NCBI RefSeq assembly: GCF_002797595.1
Contig: NZ_PGFE01000002.1
Location: 310,001-374,000, forward strand
Source: Sediminihabitans luteus
Lineage (GTDB): Bacteria; Actinomycetota; Actinomycetes; Actinomycetales; Cellulomonadaceae
Length of the DNA stretch: 64,000 bases
Reading direction: 5' to 3'
The notes beneath the pieces are model-generated. The model saw nothing but the letters and a program-made list of their open reading frames with translations. It was not told the DNA's origin and searched no databases. Position 1 is the first letter of the stretch, and every line of letters begins with the position of its first letter. Below, piece after piece: positions 17,602 through 26,016 of this stretch. Position numbers and translations under genes: made by a program.

Positions 17602-18255
17602 ATGGATCGAGGAATGCGGTCGGGCGCGTGGCGTGGCGTGCAGCTCGTGGGCGGACTGTTCGCCTTCGCGCTGTCGATGGCCCTGCTCATGGCGTCGGGC
17701 CAGGGCGCGATGCCGTGGGACGTGCTGCACCAGGGGGTCGCGCGCACGAGCGGGGTGCCGGTCGGCGTCGTGGTCGCACTCACGAGCGTCGTGGTCATGC
17801 TGCTGTGGATCCCGCTGCGCCAGCGCCCCGGGGTCGGGACGCTCGCGAACCTCGTGATCGTGGCGGTCGCGATCGACCCGATGCTCGCGCTCGTGCACGC
17901 GGTGGCACCCGCCCCCGGGATCGTCGCGGGGATCACGCTCGCGCTCGCCGGCATCGTGCTCAACGGCGTCGCGACGGCCGCGTACGTCGGGGTGCACCTC
18001 GGGCCGGGGCCGCGGGACGGCCTGATGACGGGTCTGTGTGCGCGCACCGGGTGGCGGGTCGGTCCGGTCAAGACCGCGATCGAGGTCGTCGTGGTCCTGG
18101 CGGGATGGGCGCTCGGCGGCACGCTCGGATGGGCGACGCTCGCGTACGCGCTCGGCGTCGGCGCCGTGGTGCAGGTCGCACTCCCGTGGTGCGACGGCTC
18201 GCGCCGCCGCACCACGGGGTCCGGTCACCTCGCCCGTCCTGCCGACGTCAGGTAG
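17602..18255 (+). CDS. YczE/YyaS/YitT-like integral membrane protein
   Basis: A 217-residue membrane protein with five or six helices. WRGVQLVGGLFAFALSMALLM, then GQGAMPWDVLHQGVARTSG, is the hallmark of the YczE family, as are GTLANLVIVAVAIDPMLALV and GPGPRDGLMTGLCARTGW with the repeated GpgPrdgLM motif, and PVKTAIEVVVVLAGWALGG. Transport function is suspected but no substrate is established. The last residues (PADVR) are encoded by the first unit of a 17-bp tandem repeat that continues past the stop. Start ATG 17602; an ATG at 17614 is an alternative. Divergent from the MocR regulator. Confidence 0.87.
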   Translation: MDRGMRSGAWRGVQLVGGLFAFALSMALLMASGQGAMPWDVLHQGVARTSGVPVGVVVALTSVVVMLLWIPLRQRPGVGTLANLVIVAVAIDPMLALVHAVAPAPGIVAGITLALAGIVLNGVATAAYVGVHLGPGPRDGLMTGLCARTGWRVGPVKTAIEVVVVLAGWALGGTLGWATLAYALGVGAVVQVALPWCDGSRRRTTGSGHLARPADVR

Positions 18256-18323
18256 GTCCCGACGTCAGGTAGGTCCCGACGTCAGGTGGGACCCGCCGTC
18301 AGGTGGGACCCGCCGTCAGGTCG
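18242..18323 (+). repeat. Five 17-bp tandem repeats across the end of the YczE-type gene
   Basis: Units begin at 18242, 18259, 18276, 18293 and 18310. The first two are CCGACGTCAGGTAGGTC; later units change to CCGMCGTCAGGTGGGAC. The stop codon TAG of the membrane protein is inside the first unit, so the repeat grew outward from the gene end into the gap before the convergent aldo/keto reductase gene. Confidence 0.9.
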
Positions 18324-18363
18324 GGCCAGCCGCCGGCGAGGACGGTGCGTCGGGACGGGTCCG

Positions 18364-19377
18364 TCAGCTGGGCCGCTGCTGCGGCGCGCCCTCGGCCGTC
18401 CGTGCCGGGTCGCGCTCGACGACGTCGCCCAGCACCTCGTCGATGCGGGCCATGAGCTCGGCCGGGATCGTCACGCCCGACGCCTTGACGTTCTCGGCGA
18501 CCTGCTCGGGACGCGACGCGCCGATGAGCGCGGCGGCCACGTTCGGGTTCTGCAGCACCCAGGCGACCGCGAGCTGCGCGAGCGACAGCCCGAGCTCGTC
18601 GGCCACGGGCCGCAGGCCCTGGACCCGGGTCAGCACGTCGTCCGACATGAAGCGCTGGATGAAGCGCGAGCCGCCCTTCTCGTCGGTCGCGCGCGAGCCC
18701 GCGGGCAGGGGCTGGCCGGGCACGTACTTGCCCGTGAGCACGCCCTGGGCGACGGGCGACCACACGATCTGGGAGACGCCGAGCTCGGCCGAGGCGGGGA
18801 CGACCTCGTCCTCGATGACGCGCCACAGCATCGAGTACTGCGGCTGGCTCGAGATCAGCTGGACGCCGAGGTCCTTGGCGAGCGCGTGCCCGGCGCGCAG
18901 CTGGTCGGCGGTCCACTCGCTCACACCGATGTACAGGGCCTTGCCCTGGCGCACGACGTCGGCGAACGCCTGCATCGTCTCCTCGAGCGGCGTCTCGGTG
19001 TCGTACCGGTGCGCCTGGTAGAGGTCGACGTAGTCGGTGCCGAGGCGGCGCAGCGAGCCGTTGATCGACTCCATGACGTGCTTGCGCGACAGGCCCGAGT
19101 CGTTGGGCCCGCCGGGGCCGGTGGGCCAGTAGACCTTGGTGAAGATCTCGAGCGACTCGCGACGCTGACCCGCGAGCGCGTCGCCGAGGACCTGCTCGGC
19201 GACGGTGTTCGCGTAGACGTCCGCGGTGTCGAACGTGGTGATGCCGGCGTCGAGGGCCGCGTGGACGCACTGCGTCGCGACGTCGTTCTCGACCTGGGAG
19301 CCGTGGGTGAGCCAGTTGCCGTAGGTGATCTCGGAGATCTTGAGACCGCTGTTGCCGAGGTATCGGTAGTTGACCAT
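18364..19377 (-). CDS. Aldo/keto reductase (Kv-beta/YghZ-like)
   Basis: A 337-residue NADPH-dependent reductase of the aldo/keto reductase superfamily with a (beta/alpha)8 barrel. The catalytic tetrad can be read: Asp and Tyr in FDTADVYANTVAEQVLG, Lys in EIFTKVYWP, and His in YQAHRYD. The C-terminal NADPH site is ALIGASRPEQVAEN. The opening MVNYRYLGNSGLKISEITYG and EWTADQL place it with the potassium-channel-beta-like branch. Physiological substrate unknown; these proteins often detoxify carbonyls. It stands alone, converging on the YczE-type gene. Confidence 0.92.
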   Translation of the reverse strand: MVNYRYLGNSGLKISEITYGNWLTHGSQVENDVATQCVHAALDAGITTFDTADVYANTVAEQVLGDALAGQRRESLEIFTKVYWPTGPGGPNDSGLSRKHVMESINGSLRRLGTDYVDLYQAHRYDTETPLEETMQAFADVVRQGKALYIGVSEWTADQLRAGHALAKDLGVQLISSQPQYSMLWRVIEDEVVPASAELGVSQIVWSPVAQGVLTGKYVPGQPLPAGSRATDEKGGSRFIQRFMSDDVLTRVQGLRPVADELGLSLAQLAVAWVLQNPNVAAALIGASRPEQVAENVKASGVTIPAELMARIDEVLGDVVERDPARTAEGAPQQRPS

Positions 19378-19448
19378 GCGAACAGCCTACGGTCGCCGGC
19401 TCGGCGCACGCTGGGAGAGGGCCGTGGCGCGCCCGGGGCGACCCTGAG

Positions 19449-19480
19449 CAGGTCGACCGGACTACAGGTCGACCGGACTA
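19449..19480 (+). repeat. Two 16-bp tandem repeats at the end of the DUF3043 gene
   Basis: CAGGTCGACCGGACTA occurs twice in a row (19449 and 19465). The last three bases are the reverse complement of the TAG stop of the DUF3043 gene, so again a duplication has arisen at a stop codon. Confidence 0.9.
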
Positions 19481-20131
19481 CTCGGGGTAGACACCGTGCT
19501 TCTTGTGGCGGGGCTTGGGCAGGCGTGCGCGGCGGATCTGGAACGCGCGCATGACCGCGTACATCGTGGTCCCGCTCGGCACCTCGCCGAACTTCGCCTT
19601 GATCTTGCGCTTGAGGCGCTGCCACATGATGATCGCGTCGATCACGGTCGCGAACACGATGAGGTAGAGCCCGAGCGTCACGTAGACCGAGATGACTGGT
19701 GCGTTGACGGTCGCGATCATGAGTCCGAGCGAGACGAGCGCGACGATCAGGAAGAACTCGCCGAGGTTCCAGCGCGCGTCGACGTAGTCGCGCACGTAGC
19801 GCTTGACCGGACCCTTGTCGCGCGGCGGGAGGTGCTTCTCGTCGCCCGACTGGAGCGCGAGCTGCTGCTTGTGCCGCTCCTCGCGCATCTGCGCACGGGC
19901 GGCCTTCGCGGCGGCCCGGCGGTCCGTGGGGACCAGGGGGCGCTTGTTCGCGGCCTCGGCCTCGCGCCGGCGCGGGGTCGGGCGGCCCTTGGTGGTGACG
20001 CCGACCGGGTCGCCCGCGGCCGAGGCGTCGACGACGGGAGCGTCCGTCACACCCTGGGTGGTCGGCGCGTCGGTGACCGGCGCGTCGGAGGTCGCGGCGT
20101 CCGTGGTCGAGGTCTTGTCACGTGAGAACAC
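19478..20131 (-). CDS. DUF3043 membrane protein
   Basis: A 217-residue protein. Residues ~1-100 are polar, rich in Ala, Asp, Thr then Arg and Lys (RREAEAANKRPLVPTDRRAA, the hallmark of DUF3043). Two helices follow, WNLGEFFLIVALVSLGLMIA and VISVYVTLGLYLIVFATVID, then a basic tail with KAKFGE and KPRHKKHGVYPE. Only actinobacteria are known to carry this family and its role is unknown. The GTG at 20131 follows GGAGG closely; the low-complexity N-terminus makes the exact start uncertain. Divergent from the M20 peptidase. Confidence 0.85.
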   Translation of the reverse strand: MFSRDKTSTTDAATSDAPVTDAPTTQGVTDAPVVDASAAGDPVGVTTKGRPTPRRREAEAANKRPLVPTDRRAAAKAARAQMREERHKQQLALQSGDEKHLPPRDKGPVKRYVRDYVDARWNLGEFFLIVALVSLGLMIATVNAPVISVYVTLGLYLIVFATVIDAIIMWQRLKRKIKAKFGEVPSGTTMYAVMRAFQIRRARLPKPRHKKHGVYPE

Positions 20132-20249
20132 CCCTCCAGGGTAGTCCAGCCGCGGACGACGCCGGGCCGGGCGGCGTCCGCCCTGGGCGAAGCGTCGCGC
20201 CCGGGGAGGGCGGGACGCGCGCGCGGGGTGGCGCTTGTAGCCTGGCGAG

Positions 20250-21641
20250 GTGACGACTACCCCAGACCCCACCAGTCCCTCCGCCGACACCGTCGCCCAC
20301 CTGCGCGACCGCGTCGCGGACCTCTTCCCTGCGCTGCGCGCCGACCTCGAGGCGCTCGTGCGCATCCCGAGCGTCTCGAGCCCCGCGTTCGACCAGGCGC
20401 GCATGGACGACAGCGCGGCCGCGGTCGCCGAGCTCCTGCGCGGTGCCGGGATGCCCGACGTGCAGGTGCTGCACGCGACCGGTCCCGACGGCGCGCGCAG
20501 CCGGCCCGCGGTGGTCGCGCGGCGCCCCGCGCCCGAGGGCGCGCCGACCGTGCTGCTCTACGCGCACCACGACGTGCAGCCCCCGGGCGACGCCGCGCAC
20601 TGGGACTCGCCGCCGTTCGAGCCGACCGAGCGCGACGGGCGGCTGTACGGGCGCGGCGCGGCGGACGACAAGGCCGGGATCGTGGCGCACGTGGGTGCGC
20701 TGCGCGCGCTGGGTGACGAGCTCGGGGTCGGGGTCACCTTCTTCTCCGAGGGCGAGGAGGAGATCGGCTCGCCGCAGTTCCTGCCGTTCCTCGAGCAGCA
20801 CCAGGAGCTGCTCGCGGCCGACGTGATCGTCGTGGCCGATTCGGGCAACTGGAAGGTCGGCGTGCCCGGCCTCACGACGTCGCTGCGCGGGCTCGTGGAC
20901 TGCGAGGTCGAGGTCCAGGCCCTGACGCACGCGGTGCACTCGGGCATGTTCGGCGGCCCCGTGCTCGACGCGTATACGCTGCTCGCACGCCTGGTCGCCA
21001 CGCTCCACGACGACGCGGGCGAGGTCGCGGTCGAGGGCCTGCACCGCGGTGCCGAGCCCACGGTCGACTACGACGAGGCGTCGTTCCGGGCCGACTCGGG
21101 CCTGCTCGACGGCACCGTGCTCGCCGGCTCCGGGACGATCGCCGGTCGGCTGTGGACCAAGCCCGCGATCGCGGTCATCGGCATCGACGCCACGAGCGTC
21201 GCGGAGTCGTCCAACACGATCGCCCCGCGCGCGACCGCGAAGATCTCGATGCGGCTGGCGCCCGGGCAGGACCCTGCCGCGGCGGCCGACGCGCTGCGTG
21301 CGCACCTCGAGGCGCACGCCCCGTTCGGCGCGAAGGTCACCGTGCGCGACGGCGAGCGTGGTCGGCCCTTCCAGGCGCCCGAGGACTCCGAGGCCATGCG
21401 GGCCGCGCGCTGGGCGTTCGCGACCTCGTGGGGCACCGAGCCCGTCGACATCGGCATCGGCGGGTCGATCCCGTTCATCGCCGATCTGCTCGAGGTGTTC
21501 CCGGACGCGGCGATCCTCGTCACGGGCGTCGAGGACCCGGACTCGCGCGCGCACGGCGCGAACGAGTCGGTGCACCTCGGCGAGCTCGAGAAGGTCGTGC
21601 TCGCCGAGGCGCTGCTCCTGGCCCGGCTCGCGCAGCGCTGA
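20250..21641 (+). CDS. M20-family dipeptidase
   Basis: A 463-residue zinc peptidase of the M20/M25/M40 group (carnosinase-like). The metal motifs are VLLYAHHDVQPPGD with the first His and bridging Asp, and FFSEGEEEIGSPQF with the catalytic Glu-Glu pair. A dimerisation (lid) domain spans ~190-320. The late His (ANESVHLGELEKV) completes the second metal site. Length and order match bacterial dipeptidases that hydrolyse Xaa-His or other dipeptides in the cytoplasm; specificity is not given by the sequence. GTG start at 20250. It faces the thioesterase gene, with an imperfect 15-bp direct repeat after its stop. Confidence 0.92.
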   Translation: MTTTPDPTSPSADTVAHLRDRVADLFPALRADLEALVRIPSVSSPAFDQARMDDSAAAVAELLRGAGMPDVQVLHATGPDGARSRPAVVARRPAPEGAPTVLLYAHHDVQPPGDAAHWDSPPFEPTERDGRLYGRGAADDKAGIVAHVGALRALGDELGVGVTFFSEGEEEIGSPQFLPFLEQHQELLAADVIVVADSGNWKVGVPGLTTSLRGLVDCEVEVQALTHAVHSGMFGGPVLDAYTLLARLVATLHDDAGEVAVEGLHRGAEPTVDYDEASFRADSGLLDGTVLAGSGTIAGRLWTKPAIAVIGIDATSVAESSNTIAPRATAKISMRLAPGQDPAAAADALRAHLEAHAPFGAKVTVRDGERGRPFQAPEDSEAMRAARWAFATSWGTEPVDIGIGGSIPFIADLLEVFPDAAILVTGVEDPDSRAHGANESVHLGELEKVVLAEALLLARLAQR

Positions 21642-21685
21642 CCCGGAGCTGCTGACCCGGAGCCGCTGACCGGGAGCCGACCCGG

Positions 21686-22213
21686 CTACGCGCGGTGGGC
21701 CACGCCGACGGCGTCGGCCCACCGCGCGACGTCCTCGGGGAGCTCGGGCGCGGTGGCCGTGGGGTCGAGGACGGCGACGACGTCCGACCCCGGGATCCGC
21801 TCGCCCGCCCGGGACAGGAACCGGCCCGCGATGACGCCGCGCGCGCTGAGCTCGCCCGCGCGCGTGAAGACCTGCTCGAGGTAGACCACGCGGTCGTCCC
21901 AGCCGAGCACGCGCGTCGTGATCTCGAAGCGGTCCCAGAGCTTGAGCGAGCGCCGGTACTTCATGGTCGACGCCGCGACGACGGGATACCAGCCGCGTTC
22001 CTTGAGCAGGGCGAACGCGCCGAGGTCGGCGAGGAAGTTGCTGCGCGCGACGTCCATCATCTGCAGGTAGGTGCCGTTGTTGACGTGCATGTAGAAGTCG
22101 AGGTCGCCCGGGTGCACGCGCATGCGCGTGACGGACGGGTCGAGCACGTGGCGCCCGAGGACGGCCTTGCGGGGGCGGGTGCTGGCGAGCGTGAGCTGGA
22201 TCTGCCGGGTCAT
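21686..22213 (-). CDS. Acyl-CoA thioesterase, hotdog fold
   Basis: A 175-residue protein with the 4-hydroxybenzoyl-CoA thioesterase-like hotdog fold. The signature LDFYMHVNNGTYLQMMDVAR contains the catalytic Asp/Asn region followed by the long hot-dog helix. AASTMKYRRSLKLWDRFEI and DRVVYLEQVFTRAGELSARG are the following strands. This variant (D-F-Y-M-H-V-N-N) is the THEM6-like type of thioesterase. Substrate unknown. Start ATG 22213 lies 82 bases from the divergent DUF3817 gene. Confidence 0.88.
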   Translation of the reverse strand: MTRQIQLTLASTRPRKAVLGRHVLDPSVTRMRVHPGDLDFYMHVNNGTYLQMMDVARSNFLADLGAFALLKERGWYPVVAASTMKYRRSLKLWDRFEITTRVLGWDDRVVYLEQVFTRAGELSARGVIAGRFLSRAGERIPGSDVVAVLDPTATAPELPEDVARWADAVGVAHRA

Positions 22214-22295
22214 GGGGGCACGCTACTACCGGTGACCGGCGGTATCAGGTATCGGGATCGGCACGATTTCGGTACGCGCGTACCGCTGTGCGAGC

Positions 22296-22730
22296 ATGGC
22301 GCGCGTGACGACCGAACCCCACGCCCCGACCCCCGCTCTCGACGCCACGACCGCCAACGGCGCCGTTCCCACGGACGGCGTTGCGAGCCTCGACAATGCG
22401 CAGGCCCCCGCGCGCGACCGCTCGCTGCTCGTGCGCACCTTCCACGTCGTCGCGATCGCGGAGGCCGTCTCGTGGGCCGGCCTGCTCGTCGGGATGTTCT
22501 TCAAGTGGATCCTGGAGACCACCGAGGTCGGCGTCTCGGTCATGGGTCCCGTGCACGGGGCGATGTTCATGTTCTACGCCCTGCTCGCGGTGCTCGTCGC
22601 GGTGCGCCTGCGCTGGAGCGTCGGCACCACGCTGCTCGCGCTCGTCGCCGCCGTGCCGCCGTTCTGCACGCTCGTGTTCGACGTCTGGGCGCGTCGCACC
22701 GGACGGTTCGCACGGCGCGAACGCCGCTGA
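22296..22730 (+). CDS. DUF3817 membrane protein
   Basis: A 144-residue protein: ~45 polar residues, then three helices of the DUF3817 type. The core LVRTFHVVAIAEAVSWAGLLVGMFFKWI and MGPVHGAMFMFYALLAVLVA are characteristic (E-A-x-S-W and P-V-H-G). In this family the Glu and His sit in the membrane, hinting at a small transporter or enzyme, but no function is known. A GTG at 22305 is an alternative start. A tandem repeat begins just past the stop. Confidence 0.85.
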   Translation: MARVTTEPHAPTPALDATTANGAVPTDGVASLDNAQAPARDRSLLVRTFHVVAIAEAVSWAGLLVGMFFKWILETTEVGVSVMGPVHGAMFMFYALLAVLVAVRLRWSVGTTLLALVAAVPPFCTLVFDVWARRTGRFARRERR

Positions 22731-22754
22731 GAACGGCCTGACGGCGGCGGGATC

Positions 22755-22826
22755 GCAGTTGACGGTGACGACGCAGTTGACGGCGGCAGCGCAGTTGACG
22801 GCCGCAGCGCAGCCGACGCCGTCACC
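22755..22826 (+). repeat. Four 18-bp tandem repeats after the DUF3817 gene
   Basis: Units at 22755, 22773, 22791 and 22809, consensus GCAGTTGACGGCGGCAGC; the last unit is diverged. The repeats fill most of the 133-base gap between the DUF3817 stop and the convergent DJ-1/PfpI gene. Nothing else is visible in the gap. Confidence 0.85.
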
Positions 22827-22863
22827 GCCCCCGGACGGTCCGTCGCGCTGGGAGCAGAGGCCG

Positions 22864-23463
22864 TCAGACCGGGGGAGCCGGGTCGTACTGGATCGCGTGT
22901 CGCACCGCGCGCGCGACGTCGACCGAGTCGAGCCGGGCCACGAGGTGCAGCGCCATGTCGATCCCCGCCGACACGCCCGCCGACGTCACGAGGTCGCCGT
23001 CGTCGACGAACCGCGCCTCGGTGTCCACGAGCGCGCTCGGGTCGAGCGCCGCGAGCTCGTCGACGTGTGCGTGATGCGTCGTGACGGGCCGCCCGGCGAG
23101 CAGACCCGCCGCCGCGAACGACAGCGCGCCCGTGCACACGCTCGCGAGCAGAGGCGTGTCGGCGCGCAGCCCGCGCAACCACGCGAGGTGCTCGGGGTCC
23201 GCGAGCAGGGGTCGCGTGCCGGCGCCGCCCGGGTAGACCAGCACGTGCAGAGGCCCGACGTCGGGCGCCGCGCGGTCCGGGACCACGCACAGCCCCTTGG
23301 CGAGCCGCACCCCGGAGCCGTCGAGCGAGAAGGTCGTCACGCGCGGGCGCAGCGGCGAGAGCTCGGCCCACGCGGCGAGCACTTCGAACGGTCCCACGAC
23401 GTCGAGCTCCTCGGCGCCGTCGAACACGAAGATCCCTACGTGCGGCCCCGAGCTGCCCGTCAT
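22864..23463 (-). CDS. DJ-1/PfpI-family protein
   Basis: A 199-residue protein of the class I glutamine amidotransferase-like fold. IFVFDGAEELDVVGPFEVLA near the start holds the conserved acidic residue, and LLASVCTGALSFAAAGLLAG carries the nucleophile-elbow cysteine (A-S-V-C-T-G-A). THHAHVDELAAL and DLVTSAGVSAGIDMALHLV complete the pattern shared with the amidase half of GlxA/AraC-type regulators and with isonitrile hydratase. There is no DNA-binding domain, so it is probably an enzyme; substrate unknown. It lies 35 bases downstream of nadA on the same strand and may share its transcript. Confidence 0.88.
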   Translation of the reverse strand: MTGSSGPHVGIFVFDGAEELDVVGPFEVLAAWAELSPLRPRVTTFSLDGSGVRLAKGLCVVPDRAAPDVGPLHVLVYPGGAGTRPLLADPEHLAWLRGLRADTPLLASVCTGALSFAAAGLLAGRPVTTHHAHVDELAALDPSALVDTEARFVDDGDLVTSAGVSAGIDMALHLVARLDSVDVARAVRHAIQYDPAPPV

Positions 23464-23498
23464 GTCCGCCTCCTGTCAGTGCTGCGTCGCGCGCCCGC

Positions 23499-24698
23499 TC
23501 ACGCCCCGGGGAGCGCGAGCATCTGGTCGAGCGCGACGCGGGCCCAGTGGGCGTCGTCCGCGTCGACGACGATGCGGTTCGGCACCCGACCCGCGACGAG
23601 CGACTCCATCGCCCACACGAGGTGCGGCAGGTCGATCCGGTTCATGGTCGAGCAGAAGCACACCGTCGAGTCGAGGTAGTGCACCTGCTTGTCCGGGTGC
23701 GCCTTCGCGAGCCGGCGCACGAGGTTGAGCTCGGTCCCGATCGCCCACGACGACCCCGCGGGGGCCGCGTCGAGCGCCTTGATGATGAACTCGGTCGACC
23801 CGACCATGTCCGCCGCCGTGACGACCTCGTTCTTGCACTCCGGGTGCACCAGGACGGTCACGTCCGGGACCGCGGCGCGCACGTCCGCGACGTTGCGCTC
23901 CGAGAACCGCCCGTGCACCGAGCAGTGCCCGCGCCACAGGATCATGCGCGCGTCGCGCAGCTGCTCGACCGTGAGGCCGCCGCCCGGCTTGCGCGGGTCG
24001 AACACCACGCAGTCCTCGGCCGACATGCCGAGCCGCAGCAGCGCGGTGTTGCGACCCAGGTGCTGGTCGGGCATGAACAGCACCTTGCCGGTGCCGTCGA
24101 CCCCGCCGACCTGGTCGAACGCCCAGCGCAGCGCGACCTCCGCGTTCGACGACGTGCAGACCGTGCCGCCGTGGCGGCCCGTGAACGCCTTGATCGCGGC
24201 CGTCGAGTTCATGTACGTGACGGGCACGGTCGCCTCGGCGACGCCCGCGTCGACAAGCACGTCCCAGGCGTCCTCGACCTGGTTGATGGCCGCCATGTCG
24301 GCCATCGAGCAGCCCGCCGCCATGTCGGGCAGCACGACCTGCTGGTCGTCCGAGGTCAGGATGTCGGCGCTCTCGGCCATGAAGTGCACGCCGCAGAAGA
24401 TCACGTACTCGGCGTCGGGCCGTGCGGCCGCCTCGCGCGCGAGCTTGAACGAGTCACCCGTGACGTCGGCGAAGTCGATCACCTCGTCGCGCTGGTAGTG
24501 GTGCCCCAGCACGAACGCACGGTCGCCGAGGGCGGCCCGGGCAGCCCGTGCCCGCGCCACGAGGTCGGGGTCGCTCGCGGCGGGCAGCGCGCCCGCGCAC
24601 TCGACGCCGCGCTCCGAGGCGAGGTCGCGGTTCTGCCCGAGCAGCAGCAGGGCTGAGGGCTCGGGCTCGGTGAAGGTCGACTCCAGCAGCGTGCTCAC
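23499..24698 (-). CDS. nadA: Quinolinate synthase
   Basis: A 399-residue 4Fe-4S enzyme that condenses iminoaspartate with dihydroxyacetone phosphate to quinolinate in NAD synthesis. Typical blocks are LGHHYQRDEVIDFADVTGDS, FCGVHFMAESADILTS with the first cluster cysteine, DMAAGCSMADMA, WRGHCSVHGRF, LVHPECKNEVV with the second and TVCFCSTMNRI with the third cluster cysteine. The GTG at 24698 has no strong ribosome site but further upstream sequence is not NadA-like. nadB and nadC are not next to it, unlike many genomes. Divergent from the glycerate-kinase-like gene, 64 bases apart. Confidence 0.95.
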   Translation of the reverse strand: MSTLLESTFTEPEPSALLLLGQNRDLASERGVECAGALPAASDPDLVARARAARAALGDRAFVLGHHYQRDEVIDFADVTGDSFKLAREAAARPDAEYVIFCGVHFMAESADILTSDDQQVVLPDMAAGCSMADMAAINQVEDAWDVLVDAGVAEATVPVTYMNSTAAIKAFTGRHGGTVCTSSNAEVALRWAFDQVGGVDGTGKVLFMPDQHLGRNTALLRLGMSAEDCVVFDPRKPGGGLTVEQLRDARMILWRGHCSVHGRFSERNVADVRAAVPDVTVLVHPECKNEVVTAADMVGSTEFIIKALDAAPAGSSWAIGTELNLVRRLAKAHPDKQVHYLDSTVCFCSTMNRIDLPHLVWAMESLVAGRVPNRIVVDADDAHWARVALDQMLALPGA

Positions 24699-24762
24699 GG
24701 CTTCATGATCGCACAGCGGGGCGCGCCCGGTCCGGGCGTGCTGGCCTGCGAGAATGCCGCGC

Positions 24763-25824
24763 ATGGCCACCGCGCGCGTGCTCGTCCTGTCCTCGACCGA
24801 CGCCGGGACGACCCGTTCGCGGGAAGGCGCGACCGGTCCCGCGACCGGTCCGGCGCACGACGCCGGCGGGGCCGCGCAGGACTTCGGCACGGCCGCGGAC
24901 GCCGTCGCACGGGCCTGGTCCGCCGCCGAGCCGCACGCCGTGGTGACCCGCCGCACGCTCGACGTGCACGACCCCGTGCTGCGCGCCGCGCTGCGTGCCG
25001 CTGAGCCGCCCACCGAGGTCGTCGCCGCGACGAGCTCGGGCGCCGCGGGCCGGGCCGTGCTGGACGCCGTGCGCGACGGCGCACGACGCGTCGTCGTCCC
25101 TCTCGCGGACGTGACGACCCACGACGGCGGGCACGGGTTCCTCACGGCGCTCCTCGGTGACGCACCGGCCGACGAGCGCGCACCGGCCGACGAGCCCGTC
25201 CCGGCCGACGCGCTCGTGCGCGCCGCACGCGCCGCGCTGCGCGGCGTCGACCTCGTCGCTCTCGTGCACGACGACCTCCCGCTGCTCGGCCTCCACGGCG
25301 CCACCGCGACCCGCGCCGACCGCGGGCAGGACGTCGGCGGCGACCCGCAGCAGGTCGAGCGCTCGCTCTCGGCGCTCGCGGACGACCTCGCGCGCGGCGT
25401 CCACGACGTCGCGGGCGACCTCCTCGCAGGCTCCGACGCCCGCTCGACCTTCCGCCGACTCACGAGCACGCCGGGAGCGGGCGACGGCGGCGGGCTCGGG
25501 TTCGGCATGCTCGTCGCGGGCGGGCGCCTCGTCGACGCCGCACGGTGGGCCGGTGCCGCGACCGACCTCGACGCCGCGATCAGCGGGGTAGACCTCGTGG
25601 TCGTGGTGCGCGAGGTCCTCGACGGGACCGCGCTGCACGGGGGCGAGGTGCCGGACGCCGTCCGCCGGGCCGGGCCTCTGGGCGTGCCCGTGGTCGTCCT
25701 GGCCGCCGACGTGCGGGTCGGTCGGCGGGAGACCGGCGCCGCAGGGCTCGCGGGGGCCTACGCGCTCGAGGACTCCGACGCGCACGTGCGGCGGATCGCC
25801 AGGACCTGGACCCCGGCCCGGTAG
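24763..25824 (+). CDS. Diverged glycerate-kinase-like protein
   Basis: A 353-residue protein from ATG 24763 (GAGA nine bases upstream; ATG 24754 is an alternative). Parts align by eye with glycerate 2-kinase of the GlxK/GarK family: DDLPLLGLHGATATRADRGQ resembles the family's D-x-x-x-x-L-x-G-x-x-G-A block before F-G-P-Q-K-G, QVERSLSALADDLARG follows as expected, and TSTPGAGDGGGLGFGMLVAG matches the late glycine-rich block. However the early G-G-S-A-T-N-D-G-G motif has become VTTHDGGHG, so catalysis is doubtful. An insert with ADERAPADEPVPAD repeats lies near the middle. A non-enzymatic or altered role is likely; the family call is moderately secure. Confidence 0.6.
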   Translation: MATARVLVLSSTDAGTTRSREGATGPATGPAHDAGGAAQDFGTAADAVARAWSAAEPHAVVTRRTLDVHDPVLRAALRAAEPPTEVVAATSSGAAGRAVLDAVRDGARRVVVPLADVTTHDGGHGFLTALLGDAPADERAPADEPVPADALVRAARAALRGVDLVALVHDDLPLLGLHGATATRADRGQDVGGDPQQVERSLSALADDLARGVHDVAGDLLAGSDARSTFRRLTSTPGAGDGGGLGFGMLVAGGRLVDAARWAGAATDLDAAISGVDLVVVVREVLDGTALHGGEVPDAVRRAGPLGVPVVVLAADVRVGRRETGAAGLAGAYALEDSDAHVRRIARTWTPAR

Positions 25825-26016
25825 CCCCGGGACGGTGGGCACGCGGACAGCAGCGACCGGGACAGCAGACCCCGGGACGGTGGACCCCTGGACCTGCCGC
25901 GGCACTCGGGGCGTAGACTCGGGAACAGACGCGACCCCGGCGCTGTTCGCACGGGAGACGCGCCGGGACGACGGCGTCGTCGCACGCGACAGGGACCTAC
26001 GACCGCGGAGATGCAC

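Noticed and set aside
15778-18228. An 816-codon minus-strand frame over the MocR region
   Set aside because: It is a shifted frame of the MocR gene with Arg/Pro/Ala-rich product and no motif; the MocR frame shows conserved domains throughout.
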